A stretch of DNA of 64,000 bases from Moniliophthora roreri (Eukaryota; Basidiomycota; Agaricomycetes; Agaricales; Marasmiaceae): contig LATX02000035.1 of NCBI GenBank assembly GCA_001466705.2, positions 1,302,001 to 1,366,000 of the forward strand, written 5' to 3'. The translations under genes were made by a program, and so were the position numbers. The notes under the pieces were generated by a model that was given only the letters and a program-made list of their open reading frames with translations, was not told where the DNA came from and did no database searches. Of this stretch, positions 54,144 to 64,000 are shown piece by piece. Positions within the stretch are counted from its first letter, which is position 1; every line of letters starts with the position of its first letter.

Positions 54144-54659
54144 TGTTGAGACAGAACGGAGACGTAAAGCGCAGTGGAGTGTGCTCAACTCACATTTGTA
54201 CGAGAGCTTGTTAGAACCTTGAGGGTTGTAGAGGTGCGATGTGCAGAGTAGTCAATGTAAATTGAACTGGGGAATGTAGCTACATACATGCTTGCTTTTA
54301 TATTACTCTAAAGGATAAGTTCCGTAGATAAACGGAGAAACCTGGTAAGCTATGGATGTAAGCTACTGAATACTTGTGAGATGAAGTATCCAAGAATAAT
54401 GTGTCTTGGAGAGACACAATACAATCCTTTGACAGCGGAAGGAACTATACATGAATTCTACATGTGTTCTACTGTATTGTGCATGAGGCTACAATACTCC
54501 TACTGGACGAGGGAGCACTCCTATGACTGTAGTGCAAGCTCCGGAGAAGCTCAGGAACATACTTTGTAAGTTCCGTAGTTGATCACAGATGCAAGTAATA
54601 CAATAACTAGTGTTCCTAATGTACCTAGTTTAGTATAGTACAGGTACAGTGCTTCAACA
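54144..54659 (-). mobile_element. 3' LTR of Copia copy C
   Basis: The 516-bp LTR has plus-strand ends TGTTGAGACAGAACGGAG and GTACAGTGCTTCAACA, matching 37646-38169 reversed. The left flank is CCTGA; the other end of the element is lost at the N at 62899, so the target duplication cannot be tested. The LTR inserts into the possible listerin relic. Confidence 0.9.
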
Positions 54660-54670
54660 CTCCCCCTCAC
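54660..54670 (-). promoter_or_regulatory. Copia copy C polypurine tract
   Basis: GTGAGGGGGAG on the element strand abuts the 3' LTR start TGTTGAAG. Confidence 0.85.
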
Positions 54671-54701
54671 TAAGTTTGTGATAAACTTTGTAGTGATTGA
54701 G

Positions 54702-55304
54702 CTATATGGAGGAATCAGTCTTAAAGAATGTAAGGCTGAGAAATTCTCTGTGGCGTTGAAATTTGTCCCAAGGTAGATTCTTCGTCATAAGATCCGCAGG
54801 TTGTTGATTTGTAGGGATGAAGAATACTTCTACTTTCTTCTTGGCAACGCATTCTCGAATATGGTGATATTTAATATCAATGTGCTTTGTTCGTTTTTCA
54901 GTAACTTGATTCTTACTGATGAAGATAGCACCTTGATTATCACTAAGCAATGGTAGTTTTGCTATAGGATATTCGATTTCAGAGAATAGGTTAATTATCC
55001 ATTTGATCTGTCTAGCACAGTCAGATAAAGCCATATATTCGGCTTCAGTACTGGATAATGCTACGGATTTCTGTTTTTGTGAAACCCAGAAGACTGGAGC
55101 ACAAGCGAAGTTAATAAGATAACCTGTTTGTGAGACTCTAGTGTCTTCATCTGTAGCCCAGTCAGAATCGGCATATGCTATGAAACCTTGTTCTCCTTGC
55201 TTATCTTTGTAAGTAAGAGAATATTTGCGGGTTCCAATTAGGTATCGAATGATGTATTTCGCTTTGTTGAGATGCTCCTGAGTAGGATTTGTCCCGTATT
55301 GCAA
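54702..55304 (-). CDS. Copia copy C: RNase H and C-terminus
   Basis: The 200-codon frame spans NPTQEHLNKAKYIIRYL, ADSDWATDED, SSTEAEYMALSDCARQ, LLSDNQGAIF and PADLMTKNLPW to the natural stop. The three RNase H acidic residues are present. It is separated from the RT frame by a stop in GTxPDIT, where TGA replaces CGA of copy B. Confidence 0.85.
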   Translation of the reverse strand: MQYGTNPTQEHLNKAKYIIRYLIGTRKYSLTYKDKQGEQGFIAYADSDWATDEDTRVSQTGYLINFACAPVFWVSQKQKSVALSSTEAEYMALSDCARQIKWIINLFSEIEYPIAKLPLLSDNQGAIFISKNQVTEKRTKHIDIKYHHIRECVAKKKVEVFFIPTNQQPADLMTKNLPWDKFQRHREFLSLTFFKTDSSI

Positions 55305-55334
55305 AAGTTTGATGACTGGAAAGGTTATATCTGG

Positions 55335-55763
55335 TCAGGTACCTAAGCATAGATATAGAAGTGATCTGATCACTGATTGGAATTGGGACCTAATTGTAGA
55401 GTTCGCTTCTCCTTTATTTGCCGTGGGTTTGTAACCGGCAGGTAATGGAGTACGAGTAGGATTGGCGTTTTCCATACCAAAGCGTTTAATGATTTTCTCG
55501 AGATAGTCACTTTGATCAAGTGAAAGAGTACGTCGCTTTCGATCTCGAGTAATCTGCATTCGTAGGAATTCTCTAGGTTCGCCTAAATCTCTACATTCCC
55601 ATATTTTCATGAATTCTTTCTTCTTTGAGTGAAGAAGGCTAGAATTTGAACCCATGAAAATCGCATCATCTACATATACAATGGCAATGATAATATCATT
55701 TCCACGTACAAAGTAATATACACCAGCATCTGATATACAGCGCTTAAATCCTAGTTTTGCCAT
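55335..55763 (-). pseudogene. Copia copy C: RT C-terminal part
   Basis: The frame starts at an internal Met and contains the catalytic IVYVDDAIFMGSN and TRTPLPAGYKP. It ends at the CGA-to-TGA change near 55335. Upstream, a TGG to TAG change near 55787 in the SWWYQC segment separates it from the RT N-terminal frame. Confidence 0.85.
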
Positions 55764-55784
55764 GGATTTAGTGCATTGGTACCA

Positions 55785-56669
55785 CTATGATAAGGAGGCT
55801 TGTTTTAAACCATATAGTGCACGGCGTAATAACCAAACTTTGTTTGAACCTTTGACGAATCCTTGTGGTTGTTCCATGTAAATCTCCTTGTCAAGTTCGC
55901 CATAGAGAAAGGCTGTTTTGACATCTAGCACTTGGATATCCCAATCCTCAAGGGCGGCTAGTGCAAGTAGTACGCGAATGGTTTCAAAGCGTACTACAGG
56001 AGAGAACAATTCATCATAATCTATTCCTTCGACTTGTGAGAAACCTTTTGCTACAAGTCGTGCCTTATAATGGCCATCTGTTTTGACATCAAAAACCCAT
56101 CTGGATTTTATCGCTTTTTGACCTTGAGGTAAATCTACAAGTTTGTAAACATTATGTTCTTGTAGTGATTTGAGTTCGTCATGACATGCAGCCATCCATT
56201 TCTTCTGTTCATCTTTTGACAGAGTTAGAATGTCTTTATATTGCCATTGACGTACATTGTCAATCGACAATGCTGATGCCATTATGTAATCAAGGTAACG
56301 AACTCCCCCTTCTTGAGAAAGAATTTGTACATAGTTGACCATTTCATCATCAGTCTGAGGTGGAGTCCGATCAATTTCTATGTCATTATGATCTTGTTCC
56401 ATTTCATTCTCATTTGACTGTTGTATTTGATGTTCAGCAGGTGGAATATCCTGTTCATGGTCACGACTACTACCTTGTATGAATTCTTGATCAGGACTAT
56501 CACCTTGATCATTAGAATCAGGTAAGTTGTTATATGTACGTAGACGTAATCTATCTTGAATAGGCATACAACCCATTGCGTCTCCATACCGCTGTGGTAT
56601 ACGAGTCTGTCTTTTAGGACGACTTTGTTGATGTTGACTTGGGTCAAACATCTGTACCCTTCGTCGCAT
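55785..56669 (-). pseudogene. Copia copy C: linker and RT N-terminal part
   Basis: From [19 protein letters not shown] it runs through an acidic Gln-rich linker and [38 protein letters not shown] and [10 protein letters not shown]. It includes the ~60 residues deleted in copy B. Confidence 0.85.
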
Positions 56670-57032
56670 TCTCCTGTTTATATTATTTATTTCAGGATCT
56701 ATTTAATTTTGTGGCGGTGCAGTATTTTTAGGTCGTGATTGATCCCCACCATCATTCTGGTTATAATGATGATCCACAGGATCATTACCTCTGTTGGGAT
56801 TATTAGGTTGAGAGAAATCAGGATGATCGTCATCATCATCATTTCCTCCCTCTTGATCGTGATTTTGATGATCGTCATCATCATCACCCGATCGTGGTCG
56901 ATTAATACCAGTAAAAGGAATAGATAAGATTCCATTGGTTGATTGTAAGGTTCGATCAACTGAATTAGACGAGTACGGAAAATCTTCTTCATCGAAGTCT
57001 GCTTGAGCAGCCGTAAATATCGTCTTATCCTG
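56670..57032 (-). pseudogene. Copia copy C: Asp/Asn/His-rich linker, broken
   Basis: The sequence between integrase and RT is rich in GAT/AAT/CAT repeats, giving long open frames in all three phases. A stop near 56706 and one at 57033 break the true frame, which otherwise matches the linker in copies A and B. Confidence 0.7.
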
Positions 57033-59936
57033 TCACATGAACCGATATCCTTTAGTGTTAGGAGCGTAATCTAAAAAGGTCATACATTCCATTTTCTTTG
57101 AAAGTTTGTTCTTGTGTTGTTCTTTATGAATAAAGACATATGCTGAACATCCTGGTGTTCGGAAATAAGAGACATCAGGTACTTTCTTACTATAGATTTT
57201 GGTTGGAGTTTTCCACTCTAAGCGTTTATTTGGAGTGCGATTATATACATGTACAGCGTTGTTCATCATAAATTCCCACCAAGATTGTGGTAAGGAGGCA
57301 TGATTGCGGAATTTTTCTGCTTTTTCCGCTAGAGTTCGAATTGAACGTTCGACTCTTCCTTGCTGTTGGTGTATATGAGGAGCAGAGTTACGCATTTGAA
57401 TTCCATTATCTTTAAGATATGTTTGGAACTCATTTCCAAAAAATTCTCCACCATGATCAGTTTGAACACATTTAATGATTTTACCAGTTTGCTTTTCAGT
57501 TAGAGCACGAAAGCGTTTAAAGCTGGTAAGTGTTTCAAATTGATTTTTAGTTCGTTGATGATAAATCCATCCTACTGAGGAATGGTCATCAATTAGAACT
57601 AATGTATAACGATTTTGGTGGTAAGAATTAATGGGAAACTCCTTAATATCCATATGAATGAGTTCTAGGATATTTTCTTTACGCTTATGAGAACTATGGT
57701 AAGGTTTAGATGCTGTTCCTCCTTCAGCACATCCCTTACACAAAGACTTTTTAGATCCTTGTTTCTCAATGGAAAATCCCTTGCAATGCTTCATGCAGTT
57801 TGTCAATACGTGATAGGGTATATGACCAAATCTGTTATGAGCAATTACAGGATCAGTTGATTTAATCTTGAAAGCAAGAATGGTAACTGCTTCGTTCTGC
57901 TTGACAGAGGAAGCATGTAGGTACGTATACCCATCTCTTTCTGGTTTCGCAAATAGCGACATAAAGAGTTTACCATTAGCTTTCGTAATTATAGAGGTTT
58001 CTGGGAACGAATATTTAATATCGTAACCATTTACGATATATTTATTCCCAGCTAGAAGTCTATGATTTGCTTTAGGCCAATAGAACACCGGATAAAGTTT
58101 GACCGTATGGGTTTCTCCAAGTGAATTGGTATGACGAATGATTACTGTTCCTTGATGAGTTATGACATCCGAACCAGTGACACCAATGATTTGCTTGGGT
58201 CCTGTAGGAATTTCATTTAACTCGAGGAAATCGGACTTAAAAGGCGTTATGTGATTGGTTGCAGCAGTATCAAGAGCCCATTCATTTGTTTGTGGTTCTA
58301 CAGATACAACGTTTTTATCACTAATTTTAGTCATCATACATTGTACAATGTTACTATTTACAGAGTTAGAAAGAAATTGTTCATCGAGCACTGATGGTGG
58401 CTCGGAATCAATGTTCGTTTCTAGTAATTCATTAGTGATGCTGCTCTTAAGATCAATTTGATCATACCAATCGTAGTAGTCCGCTTCATTATGAATGTAA
58501 TCATTATAATTCTCGTCCCAATCTTCTTTATCAAAGTCTCCCATATTCAGGTTCTTCCCTCCATTTTTCCCTTGAGAATCTTTATTATCAAGAGGAACAA
58601 CATCCGCAATGTCGATATCGACACGAGCTTGGATGTTTGAAGAACCTTGAATAAATTCGGGAACTTCCGGTTGAGGATTATTGACCGTTATGGAAGAAAT
58701 GTTTATTTCCAGATCCGGCATTACTGGTTTGGGAGGCGGTGATGGTGCCTCTATATCAATATTGGGAACCTCAAGGGTATCTCCTTTCAAACGGTAAGGA
58801 GTTTGAGGCCGAACTGGTTTGGGTTGGAATAGTTTCCTATCCCCAAAGTGTTCTAAAACCATATTCCAGGCTTCCTGTTTGGTGATTTTCCTAAAAGTGT
58901 TTTCCCCAACATTGAACTCGTAAGGAGGTGGAGTCGGTTCTTTGCCAAATTGGAACATTTTGTCACCAATTTTAACTTGTGGCAAAAGATTAGACTGGAT
59001 TGTAGGGAAACATTTGGAAATATTACCAAAGAAGTTTTTGGTAGTTTGCCGGTTCTTTTCTAATTCTTTTTGAATTGCTGCTGATTCTTCCTTTGATTTG
59101 ATCCGAATATCATCAGCCATTGTTGCTGATCGATATGGTCTCTTGCCCATCCGCTTGTCAATGACATCAGGGTGTTTAGCTTGACATGCCGGTGAGTCAC
59201 ATCGGTGCTCGGCAGCTAATCCCTTGTCTTGGAACATTTGGGCGATCTTCTTTCGCTGTTCCTGAAGTTCCTTCTCAGACTTCTTGACAATAGGGCATTC
59301 TTTTTTGGGTTTCGGAGGAAGACTAGCATTCCAAGGATTTTTGGAATTAAGGGAATCCCAGACTTTGTTGTTCTTTTCTTTGTTCAACCATGTTTCAGCA
59401 TAATCTTTCTCCTTCTTCCAGGGGTCTTTAAGGAGAATCGGATCATCTGCTGAAGAAAGAGCTTCCGTAAATGGCTTTTTAATAGATTTGTTGTTAAAGC
59501 CGTGTGGATTACGTTTTGGAGGAAAGCCTTCCTGAACAGAGTTAAACATTATTGGGATGCAGGTAGCAGCGACTGGCCAATTATCAAGATGATGTGGGTA
59601 GTTGCATGTGACACAGAAGACTGTTTTAAAGTCTTGGTTTAGTTTGGGGGTTGGTGCTCTGGATGGATTTGGTGTATTCCAGTCGATATAGTCAACAGGA
59701 TGATCACCAAATTTGAATCGTTCACCTGCTTCAATCCCAGGGTTAGTTGGGTCTTCATGAACGTATTTTCCTGGAGCGATTTGATTGAATTTGTACTCCC
59801 CCTTACTAAGGTATGTGATATGCTTTGGTAGTCCACTGGTGCAACGTTGGCAATCTGCTTCACAAACTGCTGAAGGGTGACGGTGGAATTCCATTTTGGC
59901 ATAATTCCACATATAGAGATTATGCTCTTTCGTCAC
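57033..59936 (-). pseudogene. Copia copy C: Cys/His region, protease, integrase
   Basis: This 967-codon open frame is the best-preserved piece of the family. It covers CHPSAVC-type clusters, FCVTCNYPHHLD, RCDSPACQAKH, the acidic linker, protease (WALDTAATNHITPF), the GAG-pre-integrase zinc region (HNRFGHIPYHVL..CKGCAEGG) and the integrase DDE core (HMDIKEF, QTDHGGEF, QGRVERS). The PTKIYSKKVP region follows. It ends where an AGA codon is TGA near 57035. The frame supplies the sequence hidden by the gap in copy B. Confidence 0.9.
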
Positions 59937-59968
59937 AACACAGTTTAGGATCTCGACGAGTGGTTCGA

Positions 59969-61075
59969 TCAGATCATGGAGTTGGAACAGAGTGTTTCTG
60001 ATTCGTGTGAANAGTTAAACATGATTGGGATGCAAGTAGCAGCGACTGGCCAATTATCAAGATGATGTGGATAATTGCATGTGACACAGAAGACTGTTTT
60101 AAAGTCTTGGTTTAGTTTGGGGGTTGGTGCTCTGGATGGATTTGGTGTATTCCAGTCGATATAGTCAACAGGATGATCACCAAATTTGAACCGTTCACCC
60201 GTTTCGATCCCAGGGTTAGTTGGGTCTTCATGAACGTATTTTCCTGGAGCGATTTGATTGAATTTGTACTCCCCCTTACTAAGGTATGTGATATGCTTTG
60301 GTAGTCCACTGGTACAGCGTTGGCAATCTGCTTCACAAACTGCTGAAGGATGACGATGGAATTCCATTTTGGCATAATTCCGCATATAGAGATTATGCTC
60401 TTTCGTCACAACACAGTTTAGGATCTCGACCAGTGGTTCGATCGGATCACGGAGTCGGAACAGAGTGTTTCTGATCCGAGTGAAGAAGATCCAGTACCTG
60501 TCACCAGTGTCATCATGATCGGCCATTTGCCAGAGTCCCATGCCACAAAATTCTGTATGGCGTTCATCTCGCCAAGTACATTTATGACAGGCTTCTGAGC
60601 AAAAAGAGATTGGAGTGGAATGAGGGGCGAAGGAAGTCGATTGGGGGTACTTTGCATATACGTCCAATGCATCCAAGAAGTCAACAATGGCAGGTTGCTT
60701 CTTGTAATCATGACCGAGTTGTTGAGCTCTATTTCATATATAATCCTTTTTGGTTTCTATTAAATCAAGTATGATTTTTGCAAATCGATGTGATGCAAAA
60801 AGTGTTGAATCAATAGATGGATTATTATTTAGAAGCTCGATGTGGAATTTAACATTCTCGGGCATGGGAATCATTGTCGGGTCATATTGGGCTTTCGGAA
60901 TCTGGGCCTGAATTTTGGCTTCCATGTGTCGCGACCATCTCCTCATGGCACGACCATGGTCCGATTTGTGAGGTTGTTTGTTCTCGAATGTATTAATAGG
61001 ATTTCGAGGAACAGTGGACTCCGAAGTTTCGGTTGGAATAACATCTCGTACCTGGTTAGGGTACTTGTGCGTCAT
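59969..61075 (-). pseudogene. Copia copy C: middle region with a duplicated contig overlap
   Basis: Frames 60734-61075 and 59969-60676 encode the Cys/His-rich part (SFCSEACHKCTWRDERHTEFC and CEADCQRCTSG). 59541-60011 and 60013-60487 are the same segment twice with several differences, joined by the N at 60012. The true element has it once, so this is a join of two related copies. Confidence 0.8.
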
Positions 61076-61234
61076 AAGATGTTTTCCGGATGGCAGATTT
61101 CCAAAAATATGTTCAAATGATTCTGATGGAAAAATATCTCCTATGTTGACTTCATCCTTGGTAGTGGGAGGAGTCTTGGGAGGAATTTTATCCGTTTTGA
61201 GGACAGTGAAAGTTTTGCTAAGCTGAAAATCTCC

Positions 61235-62890
61235 TCAGAGAAAAGCGTATGCCATCTCATTGATAGGAAGGCGTACTAATGCTGCTTTTTGGAGAATTTT
61301 CTGCCTAGCGAAGGAATGGGAATGCATATTGTAGCATTGCTTGCAGACATACCATGTTTTGCGATTTCGTCCAGTAGTAAAGATACCATAGACGGTCTTA
61401 TCTGGACTAGTGCAAAAATGGTTGATGCATTTGGTTGGAACTTTGCCATCATCAGAAGATTTTTCCTCTTTTGGAGATTGAGGTTCTTCTTCTTTAGGCA
61501 AGTTGGTGATTTCAGCCATCATGACTGAGATTGCTCCATTAGGCTTTTTCCCTTTTCCTTTCTTGTTCGACTTCTTCTTGTTATTCTTCTTCCCATCAGA
61601 TTTCTGTTGATTTTGTTGGGGTTGCGCAGGCTGTTTGCCTTTGTTCCCTTTATTCCCAGTGTTCTGGTTTTGATTATTTGGTTTACCAGAATTTGGATTC
61701 GGATTGCGAGGATGGAATTTCTTCTGTCCGTTCCAATTCGGACTCTGTCCGGTGTATCGTTGGACACCAGAGATCTGAGTGGCGTAAGCTGCAACCCCAT
61801 CCATATGTCGTCTATTATATTCTTGTTTGATGAAGGGGAGGATATTATCGAAGGTAAGATCCTTCCTTTTGTTGGAGACAAACATCTGGGTCTTAACTCC
61901 TTCATATGACTTGGGAAGAGAGTTAAGAAGGAACATTGCCTGGAAATTGGAGGGAACGGGAAAATCGTTTTCAGACAATTTCGCAACACATTGTCTGATG
62001 AGATTGGCACTATGATCGGGATTTTGACCTTCGGCAGTGCGTGCCAAGACGAGGCCTTGGAAAAAGGTAAATATTTCCGGAAGGCTTGGAACATCATATT
62101 CAGCTTTCAAAGCGTCCCATGTTTCTTTAGCAGTATCTTTGATAATCCACTGCAAAGTAGGACTTAATTTAAGCTGGAAAAGGCCAAGTGCTTGGGCGTT
62201 TGAGGTTTTCCATTCTTTGACGACTTCCACGTCAGGGGCAACGGCAGTATTACCAGTGCCGACAGTCACAGGCATTGTATTGGTAAGGGCATAAGCCGCT
62301 TTAGCCAAATTGAGATATGCCAAGACTTTGCGCTTCCATTCTCTGAAGTCGTCACCATTAAAGACTGGAACCACTGATAATCCCGATGTATTGCCAACAN
62401 AAAAGGTAAAAATTTCCGGAAGGCTTGGAATGTCATATTCAGCTTTCAAGGCGTCCCATGTTTCTTTAGCAGTATCTTTAATAATCCACTGCAAAGTAGG
62501 ACTCAATTTAAGCTGAAAAAGGCCAAGAGCTTGGGCGTTGGAGGTTTTCCATTCTTTGACAACTTCCATGTCTGGAGTAACGGTAGTATCTCCAGTGGTG
62601 ACAGTCACGGGCATTGTATTGGTAAGGGTGTAAGCTGCCTTAGCCAAATTGAGATATGCCAAGACTCTGTGCTTCCATTCTCTGAAGTCGTCACCATTAA
62701 AGACTGGAACCACTGATAATCCCGATGTATTGCCAACAGAAGTATCAAAAACTTGAACTGGTTCAAGTAATTCCAAAGGATGGTAACTGTAAACCGGAAT
62801 GCCGACCCCATCATCCGAGTTTCGAATTCGGACAGTTGTTGGGTCAACAAGAGAGACTTGGGGGATACGAGATTGATTGGAGTTAGACAT
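61235..62890 (-). pseudogene. Copia copy C: gag with a duplicated contig overlap
   Basis: From ATG at 62890 the frame covers gag (FNGDDFREWKHRVLAYLNLA). It then reaches the N at 62400, where ~340 bases of gag are repeated, and ends with the Lys/Asn/Gln basic region and the Cys/His module (CINHFC..WYVCKQCYNMHSHSF). It stops at TGA 61235-61237, the same codon that is TGA in the plus copy and CGA in copy B. Confidence 0.85.
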
Positions 62891-62899
62891 TGTTATCGN

Positions 62900-64000
62900 T
62901 TGAGATGATGAGGCAATAGAACCGGTGTACTGCGATAGAATGGGTTGTATTGAGTGACTAGAGAGACCATATGCTGACATCTGAGAACCGAAGGGGGCCA
63001 GGGACAAATTTCAAAGTCCACCTGGAGCGATGCTACAGCCTACAAATCCCTCTAAATTGATGCTGAATTACTGGCTCAGGCGAGACAACATGGAGAGCGG
63101 CTTCATATTTTGAGCACTGACAACGCAGTATTGAATTTGAGGCCCAGAGCAACTGAGTTTGAGACAGACTCAGATCGACGATGTTCGATTTTGAATTAGT
63201 TTTCTCGGCAATGTTTGAAGAATATTGAATGTTCATATTCGAGGCTGACTATATAGAACAGATAAAATACATGATTATTCATCTGGGATGAGATTCAGAG
63301 AGGCAATAGGCAACAAGAGCATTGAACATGCACTATAGGAGATATCAGACTTTTTATTTAGACCTCTCCAATCCTTTAATATGACTTCCCTAGCTCCCAA
63401 AAGCCCAAGCAATACATTCCAGAGGCTTTTCCATAGCACGAAGAGCTGAGTGACCAAGAGGGGTTTGAGGCAGGGAAATCTTGCACCCTGTTTTAGGTTA
63501 TTTTGCTGCTCAATGAACATGTACGGTGACGACAAAGCACTTTAAATGCACCTGAGACCATGCTGAGCATTGATATATTGATAGAGTGGAAGGATGCCCG
63601 ACGTTTGAACTTTTGAATGTGGGAGTGTTTGACCCGATGCTATTGAGACATGAAAGTAGTAGTGAAGGAGCGAGCGAAGTCGCGTTCAACTGTTTGACCT
63701 TTTCATTAGAGCATGATATGACTCAGGAAGCAGGGTATTTAACCTATTTAGTGTCCCAAGTTCAATGGTAGCATTTACTAAGGGCTTTGAGGACATGCAG
63801 AGCAACAACAAGAAGAAAATGTTTCCGATTTCTGTTCCAACAAGCCGGTCTTCCAGCGCTTAACAAGCGCTAACCTCCTGGCACCTAGCACTCTCAGCCT
63901 CATGTATGATATATGTGTCACAGGTTGAGACGCCTCTGTTCTGAAGGTGCATAACACAGGTATCTGGTATGTAGAGCTGTAAAAATCATGTCTGGATGGT
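62900..64000. other. Unassigned CpG-containing sequence
   Basis: After the N at 62899 the sequence is no longer Copia leader. A minus frame ending at the gap (62900-63007, SLAPFGSQMSAYGLSSHS) and another at 63275-63535 are open, as is a plus frame at 63586-63771. None has a recognised domain. No LTR, MITE or tRNA was seen. Confidence 0.35.

Noticed and set aside
56699..56992. Ile/Met-rich ORFs in the Copia linker (also 34462 and 41153)
   Set aside because: GAT/CAT/AAT-rich codons of the acidic His/Asn linker read in another phase; not proteins.
1..64000. CRISPR arrays, operons, ribosome binding sites, riboswitches
   Set aside because: No regularly spaced short repeats and all other signals are eukaryotic.

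Overview
The window looks like nuclear DNA of a filamentous fungus, most likely a basidiomycete (Agaricomycetes). Reasons: LTR retrotransposons of fungal Copia and chromodomain-Gypsy types, predicted Tf1/sushi-style self-priming, a decayed Zn(2)Cys(6) finger, and a host-gene relic with a 55-nt GT-AG intron. No bacterial, phage or CRISPR feature was seen. Seventeen single N bases mark assembly joints. Several are flanked by near-identical sequence on both sides, so parts of the window are chimeric or contain contig overlaps placed in tandem.

Region 1 (1-27.6 kb) is old, CpG-poor, mostly non-coding DNA. Its backbone is a ~650-756 bp LTR family, here called LTR-A (TGTAAGGG...CCCTTACA, 5-bp target duplications), in about nine whole or partial copies. 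Also present are gag and integrase scraps, three tRNA-like sequences, a ~1.5-2 kb dispersed repeat, a 622-bp CACTA-type element, a ~260-bp TA-flanked MITE, and relics of host genes (a Zn2Cys6 regulator and a 2-oxoglutarate/Fe(II) oxygenase).

Region 2 (27.6-38.2 kb) is a plus-strand Copia element: partial 5' LTR, half-tRNA initiator-Met primer site, leader holding a second CACTA-type copy, gag, a Cys/His-rich stretch, protease, integrase, RT, RNase H, polypurine tract and 3' LTR. Most premature stops that can be compared with the sister copies are CGA to TGA.

Region 3 (38.2-39.8 kb) holds a two-exon host-like pseudogene whose internal stops are all TGA, with a MITE at its 5' side. Region 4 (39.8-53.5 kb) is a second, minus-strand Copia copy split by a young 6.3-kb chromodomain Gypsy element (42694-49035) with a perfect GACTG target duplication. 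The Gypsy element encodes gag, pol after a predicted -1 frameshift, and an extra third ORF. The LTRs differ at only three sites, all C/T at CpG.

Region 5 (53.5-54.1 kb) is a possible host-gene fragment cut by a third Copia copy (54.1-62.9 kb, minus strand). The last kilobase is unassigned. The most unusual points are a Cys/His module shared by the Copia polyprotein and the Gypsy third ORF, predicted self-priming in two unrelated-looking LTR families, and the pervasive CpG-to-TpG decay.
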